NCBI GenBank assembly: GCA_002451175.1
Contig: DKBI01000269.1
Location: 2,492 to 13,310 of the forward strand
Source: Betaproteobacteria bacterium UBA6904
GTDB taxonomy: Bacteria > Pseudomonadota > Gammaproteobacteria > Burkholderiales > SG8-39
DNA: 10,819 bases
Direction of reading: 5' to 3'
The position numbers and the translations under genes are program-made. The notes under the pieces were generated by a model. It did no database searches. It saw only the letters and a program-made list of their open reading frames with translations, and had not been told where the DNA came from. Below, one piece after another: positions 6,019-10,819 of the stretch. Position 1 is the first letter of the stretch. Each line of letters opens with the position of its first letter.

Positions 6019-7074
6019 TCAGCGCTCGCCCTCGGGGTCGTTCGTCCAGTCCTCGAGCAGCGTATAGGCCACGGCGAGGATCACCGGCCCGACAAAGATG
6101 CCGATCAGTCCGAAACCGAGGATGCCGCCGATGACGCCGGCGAAGATCAGCAGCAGAGGCAGATCGGCGCCCTGGCGGATCAGCACGGGGCGGAGCACGT
6201 TGTCGAGCGTACCGACGATGACCGCCCAGACGAGCAGCGCGGTTGCCATGGCGTTGTGGTCGCGCCAGTAAAGCCACGCGACCGCGCAGACCAGCACGGG
6301 GACGGCGCCGATCTGCGCCACCGCCAGCACGAACATGAGGCCGGTGAGCAGGCCGGCGAAGGGCACGCCGGCGACGAGCAGCCCAAGGCCGCCGGCGAGC
6401 GCCTGAACGAGCGCGGTCAGAACGACTCCGAGCGCAACCGCGCGCACGGCCTTGCCGGCCAGGTCGATGGCCGCCGTGCCGCGCGCGCCGGCCAGGCGGG
6501 CGCCGATGCGCCTGATGCGCTCGGCCGCGGATTCGCCATCCGCGTAGAGCACGGCGGCGAGCACCACGGTGAGCAGCAGCTGCGCGCCGATGAGACCGAC
6601 GCTGCCGGTGCGCGCCGCCAGCCAGCGCAACGCATCGTCCGTGTAGGGCGACACGCGCTTGACCAGCTCCGGCCATCCTGCGGCGACCGTCTCGCGCCAG
6701 GTCTCGGCGATCGAATCGCCGACGAGCGGAATCGATGCCACCCAATCCGGCGGCTCGGGCAGCTTCAGGACGGCGAGCGATTTCGCCCACGCGATGATCT
6801 CCGCCGCGTGCGCCACCGCAGTGCCGATCGCCAGGGCGAGCGGCACGATGAACACGAGCATGAGCGCGAGCGTCATCAGGCCCGCCGCCAGCCAGCGCCG
6901 GCCCCAGAGGCGCCGCTGCAGGCCGCGCAGCAGCGGCCAGGTCGCGATGACGATCGTCGCGGCCCAGATGAGCGCCGGCAGGAACGGCCGCAGGATCCAG
7001 AGCGACGCGAGGATCAGGCCGCCGAGCAGCAGGGCGACGAGCAGATTGCGTGCGAGGTCGCGGGGCGCGATCAT
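6019..7074 (-). CDS. AI-2E family transporter (PerM/TqsA-like)
   Basis: A 351-residue inner-membrane protein of the AI-2 exporter superfamily (formerly UPF0118). Members include E. coli TqsA, implicated in AI-2 export, and proteins reported as Na+/H+ antiporters, so the substrate cannot be assigned. Hydrophobic segments lie at about 11-28, 31-48, 62-93, 158-177, 209-235, 238-269, 277-293 and 303-340. The long soluble loop at about 95-157 and the C-terminal signature DNVLRPVLIRQGADLPLLLI then GVIGGILGFGLIGIFVGPVI (291-332) are typical. ATG 7074 is chosen because it overlaps the metW stop as ATGA and has AAAGGA 6 nt upstream. It is the third gene of the metX-metW unit, so it should come under the SAM-II riboswitch. 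The stop is 1 bp from that of ampG. Confidence 0.92.
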   Translation of the reverse strand: MIAPRDLARNLLVALLLGGLILASLWILRPFLPALIWAATIVIATWPLLRGLQRRLWGRRWLAAGLMTLALMLVFIVPLALAIGTAVAHAAEIIAWAKSLAVLKLPEPPDWVASIPLVGDSIAETWRETVAAGWPELVKRVSPYTDDALRWLAARTGSVGLIGAQLLLTVVLAAVLYADGESAAERIRRIGARLAGARGTAAIDLAGKAVRAVALGVVLTALVQALAGGLGLLVAGVPFAGLLTGLMFVLAVAQIGAVPVLVCAVAWLYWRDHNAMATALLVWAVIVGTLDNVLRPVLIRQGADLPLLLIFAGVIGGILGFGLIGIFVGPVILAVAYTLLEDWTNDPEGER

Positions 7075-7703
7075 GAGCGATCCTTTGCAGCCGGGGCCAA
7101 ACGGCCGAGCCGGTAGACGGCAAGGCTGCCGAACAGGTTCGGCAGCAGCGTGACCGGGCGGCCTTCGTGCAGCGCCAGCCGCTCGAGGACGCGGATGCCC
7201 AGCCGCCGGCAGAAATCCTCGAAATCCTCCAGCGTGCACAGGTGGACGTTGGGCGTGTCGTACCACTGGTAGGGCAGCTCCGTCGACACGGGCATGCGGC
7301 CGAGCGCCACCTGGAACCGCGCCGGCCAGTAGCCGAAATTGGGGAACGACACGATGGCCTCCCGGCCCACGCGCAGCATCTCGCGCATGAGCTGCTCGGT
7401 ATGATGGATGGCCTGCAGCGTCTCCGAAAGAATCACGCAGTCGAACGCGCCGTCCCCGAACACCGACAGCCCGCTCTCCAGGTCCATCTGCAGCACGTTG
7501 ACGTCGTTCTTCAGGCACTCCATGACGTGGCGGGCGTCGATCTCGACCCCGTAGCCCGGCGCCTGCTTGTGCTCCCAGAGATAGCGCAGCAGCCCGCCGT
7601 CGCCGCAGCCCAGGTCGAGCACGCGCGCCTGCGGCGCCACCCAGCGCGCGATGGCGGCGAGGTCGGGGCGCGCAGCGAGCAGTGTCTGTTCCTGGTCGGT
7701 CAC
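7071..7703 (-). CDS. metW: Methionine biosynthesis protein MetW
   Basis: A 210-residue protein with a class I SAM-dependent methyltransferase fold, found beside metX in many beta- and gammaproteobacteria and needed for or supporting homoserine acylation in methionine synthesis; its biochemical activity is not firmly established. Visible are motif [16 protein letters not shown] (28-42), the acidic GVEID at the end of the second strand (52-56), [12 protein letters not shown] (88-99), and the MetW-typical [20 protein letters not shown] (119-138), [14 protein letters not shown] (144-157) and [16 protein letters not shown] (184-199). The start is GTG 7703, giving a GTGA overlap with the metX stop; the open frame upstream is a shadow of metX. 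Its own stop overlaps the AI-2E start by 4 bp. Length is normal for the family. Confidence 0.95.
   Translation of the reverse strand: MTDQEQTLLAARPDLAAIARWVAPQARVLDLGCGDGGLLRYLWEHKQAPGYGVEIDARHVMECLKNDVNVLQMDLESGLSVFGDGAFDCVILSETLQAIHHTEQLMREMLRVGREAIVSFPNFGYWPARFQVALGRMPVSTELPYQWYDTPNVHLCTLEDFEDFCRRLGIRVLERLALHEGRPVTLLPNLFGSLAVYRLGRLAPAAKDRS
7081..7086 (-). promoter_or_regulatory. Ribosome binding site for the AI-2E gene inside metW
   Basis: AAAGGA on the minus strand lies 6 nt before ATG 7074, within the last codons of metW. With the ATGA overlap it fixes the AI-2E start and suggests both coupled and independent initiation. Confidence 0.6.
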
Positions 7704-8842
7704 AGGTCGATGCTGTCGAAATAGGCGCGCAGTGCGCCGTGGTAGCGGGGATCGTCCATCAGGAAGGCGTCGTGCCCCTGCGGCGCATCGACCTCGACGT
7801 ACGAGACGATCTTGTGCGCCTCGAGCAGGGCGCGCACGATTTCCCGCGAGCGCGTCGTGGAAAAGCGCCAGTCCGAGGTGAACGAGACGACGAGGAACGC
7901 CGCCTGTGCGCGCGCCACGGCAGCGGCGAGATCGCCGCCGAAATCCGCCGCCGGGTCGTAGTAGTCGAGCGCCTTGGTGATGCGCAGGTAGGTGTTGGCG
8001 TCGAAATAGCTCGCGAACTTGTCGCCCTGGTAACGCAGGTAGCTCTCGATCTCGAAATCGATGTCGAAGTCGAACCGCGGGCCGCTCTTGCCGCGCAGCA
8101 CGCGGCCGAACTTCTCCATCATCGCGTCGTCGGAAAGGTAGGTGATGTGCCCGATCATGCGCGCGATGCGCAGCCCGCGGCGCGGCACCACGCCCTGGTC
8201 GTAGTAGTGCCCGCCGTGGAAATCCGGATCCGTCATGATCGCCTGGCGCGCGACCTCGTTGAAGGCGATGTTCTGCGCCGACAGCCGCGGTGTGGCCGCG
8301 ATGACGATCGCGTGGCGCACGCGCTCGGGAAACGACAGCGTCCACTGCAGCGCCTGCATCGCGCCCAGCGATCCGCCGATGGCCGCCGCGAAGCGCTCGA
8401 TGCCGAGGCGGTCGGCGAGGCGCGCCTGCGCGGCGACCCAGTCCTCGACCGTCACCAGCGGGAAATCCGCGCCCCAGGGCTTGCCGGTGGCCGGATTGAT
8501 CGAGGCCGGTCCCGTGGAGCCGAAGCAGGAGCCGAGGTAGTTGGAGCCGACGACGAAGAACCGCCGGGTATCGAGCGGCTTGCCGGGGCCGACGAGGTTG
8601 TCCCACCAGCCGACGTCGCGCGCGTCGCCCGCGTAGTGACCGGCGACGTGGTGCGAGGCGTTCAGCGCGTGGCAGACCAGCACGGCGTTGGACCGCGACG
8701 CGTTCAGCTCGCCGTAGGTCTCGTAGGCGATGTCGAACTGCGGCAGCACCGCGCCGCCTTTCAGGCGCAGCGGCTCGTCGAAGCTCGCGCGCTTCGATTC
8801 GACGAGCCCAACTGAAGCGGTTGCGGCGGGGTCTGCGTTCAC
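7700..8842 (-). CDS. metX: Homoserine O-acyltransferase (MetX type)
   Basis: An alpha/beta-hydrolase-fold enzyme that acylates L-homoserine, the first committed step to methionine, in the cytoplasm. The 380-residue protein has the oxyanion-side segment [11 protein letters not shown] (55-65), [17 protein letters not shown] (112-128), the nucleophile elbow GGSLGAMQ with Ser158, and the remaining triad residues Asp324 ([10 protein letters not shown]) and His357 ([10 protein letters not shown]). MetX family members use acetyl-CoA or succinyl-CoA. Proteobacterial MetX encoded beside MetW, as in Pseudomonas, is generally taken as succinyl-specific, so homoserine O-succinyltransferase is likely here but not proved. 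The start is GTG 8842 with GGAAGG 6 nt upstream. An ATG two bases earlier is followed at once by TGA. The leader carries a SAM-II riboswitch and terminator. metW overlaps by 4 bp (GTGA). Confidence 0.96.
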   Translation of the reverse strand: MNADPAATASVGLVESKRASFDEPLRLKGGAVLPQFDIAYETYGELNASRSNAVLVCHALNASHHVAGHYAGDARDVGWWDNLVGPGKPLDTRRFFVVGSNYLGSCFGSTGPASINPATGKPWGADFPLVTVEDWVAAQARLADRLGIERFAAAIGGSLGAMQALQWTLSFPERVRHAIVIAATPRLSAQNIAFNEVARQAIMTDPDFHGGHYYDQGVVPRRGLRIARMIGHITYLSDDAMMEKFGRVLRGKSGPRFDFDIDFEIESYLRYQGDKFASYFDANTYLRITKALDYYDPAADFGGDLAAAVARAQAAFLVVSFTSDWRFSTTRSREIVRALLEAHKIVSYVEVDAPQGHDAFLMDDPRYHGALRAYFDSIDL

Positions 8843-8848
8843 ATCGCG

Positions 8849-8854
8849 CCTTCC
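8849..8854 (-). promoter_or_regulatory. Shine-Dalgarno site of metX
   Basis: GGAAGG on the minus strand lies 6 nt upstream of the GTG start at 8842 and just after the terminator U-tract. It supports GTG as the start. It also sits inside the 10-bp palindrome CTTCCGGAAG (8850-8859). Confidence 0.7.
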
Positions 8855-8860
8855 GGAAGC

Positions 8861-8894
8861 AAAAAACCCGTTCAGCTTGCGCGAGAACGGGTTT
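8861..8894 (-). terminator. Intrinsic terminator of the metX leader (riboswitch expression platform)
   Basis: In the transcript AAACCCGTTC (8894-8885) pairs perfectly with GAACGGGTTT (8873-8864) around an 11-nt loop. The run of T continues to 8861, giving six T in all. It lies directly after the SAM-II aptamer and before the metX Shine-Dalgarno. Its loop and the start of its 3' arm are complementary to the aptamer pseudoknot strand, so termination should be conditional. It would also stop transcripts reading through from ptsI. Confidence 0.9.
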
Positions 8895-8938
8895 CCGGTC
8901 TCTTTAGCGGCATTTGTAGAGCGCCCGCAAGCTGAACG
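8869..8938 (-). promoter_or_regulatory. 13-nt antiterminator inverted repeat linking aptamer and terminator
   Basis: Positions 8926-8938 and 8869-8881 are perfect complements over 13 nt. The first (in transcript order, CGTTCAGCTTGCG) contains the whole 5' strand of the SAM-II pseudoknot (CUUGC, 8927-8931). The second covers most of the terminator loop and the first five bases of its 3' arm. The two pairings exclude the pseudoknot and the terminator respectively. The mechanism is inferred from this complementarity. Confidence 0.8.
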
Positions 8939-8951
8939 TCAAATCGGCGCT
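8895..8951 (-). promoter_or_regulatory. SAM-II (SAM-alpha) riboswitch upstream of metX
   Basis: An S-adenosylmethionine-binding aptamer of the SAM-II pseudoknot class. On the minus strand P1 is AGCGCC (8951-8946) pairing perfectly with GGCGCT (8925-8920). The P1 loop begins GATTTG (8945-8940) and holds GCTTGC (8932-8927). After P1 comes an A-rich strand, ACAAATG (8917-8911), and then CGCTAAAG (8909-8902). CUUGC can pair with GC(U)AA(A)G, leaving the U and A that contact SAM in the known SAM-II structure. These are the conserved elements of the class. SAM-II is best known from alphaproteobacteria upstream of metA, metX and metC. Here it precedes a conditional terminator, so high SAM should switch metX-metW-AI-2E off. 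Confidence 0.9.
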
Positions 8952-8958
8952 GGTGCGG

Positions 8959-8964
8959 ATTATA
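8959..8964 (-). promoter_or_regulatory. -10 box of the metX operon promoter
   Basis: The minus strand reads TATAAT, a perfect -10 hexamer, rare in this GC-rich sequence. The start site would be at about 8951-8952, exactly at the first base of riboswitch P1. No good -35 is found: the hexamer at 17-bp spacing is AACGCA. The -35 region overlaps the last codons and stop of ptsI. Confidence 0.7.
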
Positions 8965-8978
8965 GCCGAGGGCGCGCG

Positions 8979-10703
8979 TCATGCGTTGAGGGAGGCGATC
9001 AGCTCGCGGATCCGCGCCGGCTCGGCCGTGCGCAGCAGGCGCTGGGCGAGCGGCTGCGCCTGCTCGAGGCTCGTGCGCAGCACGCGCTCCTTGATCGCCG
9101 GCAGCTGCGCCGGGTGCATCGAGAAGTTGCGCAGGCCCATGCCGAGCAGCAGCCGCGTGAGCAGCACGTCGCCCGCCATTTCGCCGCACACGCCGACGGG
9201 CGTGCCGCCCCGGCTCGCCGTCTGGATGGTGTGCGCGATGAGGTGCAGCACGGCGGGGTGCATCGGGTCGTAGAGGTGCGCGACGGCGTCGTCGGTGCGG
9301 TCGATCGCCAGCGTGTACTGGATCAGGTCGTTCGTGCCGATGGACAGGAAGTCCAGCCGCCGCATGAACAGCGGCAGGGCGAGCGCCGCCGCGGGAATCT
9401 CGATCATCCCGCCGACGAGGATCTCGCCGTCGTAGCGCACGCCGGCCGCCTCGAGCTGTTCCTTGGCGAGCTTGAGCAGGGCGAGCGCCTGCTCGATTTC
9501 GTGCGCGTGCGCGAGCATCGGCAGCAGGATGCGCACGCTGCCGTAATGCGAGGCGCGCAGGATGGCGCGCAGCTGGGCGAGGAACAGTTGCGGCTCCGCG
9601 AGGCAGTAGCGGATGGCGCGCAGCCCGAGCGCGGGATTCGGCGCGATCGGCGCGTCCAGCGCCAGGGCCTTGTCGGCGCCGACGTCCAGCGTGCGGATCA
9701 CCACGGGACGGCCTTCCATGGCGCGCGCCACGTTCCGGTAGGCCTCGAACTGCTCGTCCTCGGACGGCAGCTCGTGCCGGTTGAGAAACAGGAACTCCGA
9801 GCGGAACAGGCCGATGCCCTGCGCGCCCGCCTCGTGGGCGGCCTTGACGTCCTGCGGCAGCTCGATGTTGGCGAACAGCTCGATCGGCGTGCCCTCGAGC
9901 GTGGCGGCGGGCGTGTGGCGCAGCCGCCGCAGTTTCTTGCGCTCCAGCGCGTGCTGCGACTGGCGGGTTTCGTACTCGGCGAGGATCAGCGGGTCGGGGT
10001 CCACGACCAGCACGCCCTGGATGCCGTCGACGATCAGCAGGTCGTTTTCGCGGATCATGTGGCGGGCGAAGTGCAGCCCGACGAGCGCGGGGATGTTGAG
10101 GCTGCGCGCGAGGATCGCCGTGTGCGAGGTCACGCCGCCCGCGTCGGTGACGAAGCCGCCGAACTGATGGCCCTTGAAGAGCAGCATGTCGGCGGGCGAC
10201 AGATCGTGTGCGACGACGATCAGCCGCGCCTCGTCGGGGAGCCGCGGCGCGGCGAGCGTCTTGCCGCCCATCAGCGCCTTGAGCACGCGCTCGACCACCT
10301 GCTGGATGTCCTGCCCGCGCTCGCGCAGGTAGGCGTCCTCCGCCTCCTCGAACTGCTCGAGCAGCGTCTCCATCTGCTGCACGAGCGCCCACTCGGCGTT
10401 GCAGCGGCGCTCGCGGATCAGCTCGCGCGGCACGTGCGACAGCGACGAGTCCTCCAGGATCATGCGGTGCAGCTCGATGAAGGCGCCGAACTCCGTCGGC
10501 GCGTCGGCCGGGATGTGCGCCTCCAGCGCGACGAGATCCTGCTTGGCGCGCGAGATCGCCGCGTCGAAGCGGAAAATCTCCGCGGTCACCGCGGCGGGCG
10601 CGATCTCGTAGTGCGCGACCTCGAGCCGCGCGCTCGACACGAGGTGCGCGCGGCCGATGGTGATGCCGGCCGAGACGCTCGTGCCGCGCAGGGCGAAATT
10701 CAT
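8979..10703 (-). CDS. ptsI: Phosphoenolpyruvate-protein phosphotransferase (PTS Enzyme I)
   Basis: Cytoplasmic Enzyme I takes phosphate from phosphoenolpyruvate and passes it to HPr. The 574-residue length matches E. coli EI (575). The N-terminal HPr-binding and swivel domains cover about 1-230, with phospho-accepting His194 in DAGGVTSHTAILARSLNIPA. The PEP-binding barrel (about 260-574) shows GIGLFRSEFLF with R302, IRTLDVGADK with R337, LVGGMIEIPAAALA (429-442), LDFLSIGTNDLIQYTLAIDR (450-469) and catalytic Cys506 in VGVCGEMAGD, followed by FSMHPAQLPAIKER. There is no N-terminal GAF domain, so this is not the nitrogen-type PtsP. ATG 10703 overlaps the ptsH stop as ATGA. Such HPr-EI pairs in betaproteobacteria often serve regulation with an EIIA-Man protein and HPr kinase rather than sugar uptake; that is not shown here. 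Confidence 0.97.
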   Translation of the reverse strand: MNFALRGTSVSAGITIGRAHLVSSARLEVAHYEIAPAAVTAEIFRFDAAISRAKQDLVALEAHIPADAPTEFGAFIELHRMILEDSSLSHVPRELIRERRCNAEWALVQQMETLLEQFEEAEDAYLRERGQDIQQVVERVLKALMGGKTLAAPRLPDEARLIVVAHDLSPADMLLFKGHQFGGFVTDAGGVTSHTAILARSLNIPALVGLHFARHMIRENDLLIVDGIQGVLVVDPDPLILAEYETRQSQHALERKKLRRLRHTPAATLEGTPIELFANIELPQDVKAAHEAGAQGIGLFRSEFLFLNRHELPSEDEQFEAYRNVARAMEGRPVVIRTLDVGADKALALDAPIAPNPALGLRAIRYCLAEPQLFLAQLRAILRASHYGSVRILLPMLAHAHEIEQALALLKLAKEQLEAAGVRYDGEILVGGMIEIPAAALALPLFMRRLDFLSIGTNDLIQYTLAIDRTDDAVAHLYDPMHPAVLHLIAHTIQTASRGGTPVGVCGEMAGDVLLTRLLLGMGLRNFSMHPAQLPAIKERVLRTSLEQAQPLAQRLLRTAEPARIRELIASLNA

Positions 10704-10819
10704 TCGGATTCGTCGAAGCGGCGCGCGATCAGCGCCTGCAGGGCGGCGAGCGCGGCCTCCGCGTCCGCGCCCTCGGCCTCGATCTGCACGCTCGTGCCCT
10801 TGCCCGCGGCGAGCATCAT
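10700..10819 (-). CDS. ptsH: Phosphocarrier protein HPr, C-terminal 39 residues (5' end outside window)
   Basis: HPr carries phosphate from Enzyme I (His phosphorylation) to EIIA proteins and in many proteobacteria is also modified on a serine by HPr kinase. Only the last 39 residues are present, starting MMLAAGKGTSVQIEAEG and ending LIARRFDESE. The MMLAA-x-KGT segment follows the conserved Ser-containing region of HPr, so the regulatory serine and active-site histidine lie outside the window. The frame is open to the window edge. Its TGA overlaps the ptsI ATG by 4 bp, indicating one operon with coupled translation. Full HPr is about 88-90 residues, so roughly 50 are missing. Confidence 0.9.
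   Translation of the reverse strand: MMLAAGKGTSVQIEAEGADAEAALAALQALIARRFDESE

Noticed and set aside
6011..6025. Palindrome GCGCTGA-G-TCAGCGC spanning the ampG and AI-2E stop codons, as a terminator or operator
   Set aside because: The symmetry follows largely from two convergent TGA stops one base apart. A one-base loop cannot make a normal hairpin and there is no T-tract.
4070..6067. Plus-strand open frame of 665 codons across the yqjE, DUF883 and ampG genes
   Set aside because: It is a shadow frame with Arg/Pro/Gly/Ala-rich nonsense composition, overlapping clearly recognised genes on both strands.
5830..7116. Plus-strand open frame of 428 codons antisense to the AI-2E gene
   Set aside because: A charged, low-complexity product (many D, R, H, Q) typical of antisense frames in high-GC genes; the AI-2E protein on the other strand is well conserved.
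8872..10392. Minus-strand open frame of 506 codons inside ptsI
   Set aside because: Ptsl occupies the same strand in another frame with all catalytic residues intact. This frame is Arg/Ala-rich with no domain and runs through the riboswitch.
1..10819. CRISPR arrays, insertion sequences, tRNA or rRNA genes, toxin-antitoxin or defence modules
   Set aside because: No spaced direct repeats, transposase motifs, RNA gene signatures or defence domains were seen on either strand.

Overview
This is a high-GC, densely packed bacterial chromosome segment of mostly housekeeping genes. It most resembles a betaproteobacterium, possibly an uncultured Burkholderiales-like or Rhodocyclales-like lineage. The basis is gene content and protein style: gatB next to pyrE and xth, a DUF4124 protein, the yqjD-yqjE-yqjK membrane-protein cluster, ampG, the metX-metW pair, and an HPr/Enzyme I pair. 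No search was possible, so the placement is an inference. The PyrE protein has the motif style I associate with alphaproteobacteria.

Layout. Positions 1-1074 (+) hold the 3' three quarters of gatB. A secreted DUF4124/coiled-coil protein (1082-1729, -) converges on it and diverges from pyrE (1832-2521, +), which is followed by xth (2560-3333, +). On the minus strand, from 4675 down to 3330, lies a four-gene membrane cluster: a DUF883/YqjD-like protein, a YqjE-like holin-superfamily protein, a YqjK-like protein, and a small protein with a LETM1-like hydrophobic stretch. The last three genes overlap by 1 and 4 bp. An ampG-type muropeptide permease (4767-6017, +) diverges from this cluster and ends one base before a minus-strand AI-2E family transporter gene. 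From 8842 down to 6019, metX, metW and the AI-2E gene form a minus-strand operon joined by 4-bp stop/start overlaps. Beyond it, ptsH (partial, 10700 to the window edge) and ptsI (8979-10703) are also on the minus strand and overlap by 4 bp.

The most informative element is the 136-bp gap between ptsI and metX. In transcript order it has a TATAAT -10 box, a SAM-II (SAM-alpha) riboswitch aptamer, a perfect 10-bp intrinsic terminator with a U-tract, and a Shine-Dalgarno site. A 13-nt perfect inverted repeat links the 5' pseudoknot strand of the aptamer to the terminator loop and 3' arm. The leader can therefore be read as a complete on/off switch. With SAM bound, the pseudoknot holds the antiterminator strand and the terminator forms. 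Without SAM, the antiterminator pairing opens the terminator and metX-metW-AI-2E transcription proceeds. The AI-2E transporter is thus predicted to respond to SAM.

There is no CRISPR array, insertion sequence, tRNA, rRNA or defence system here, and no gene-free stretch longer than about 140 bp. I do not see a wholly new system. The points worth following up are the leader architecture, the transporter in the methionine operon, the LETM1-like addition to the yqj cluster, and several symmetric sequences at divergent or convergent gene boundaries.
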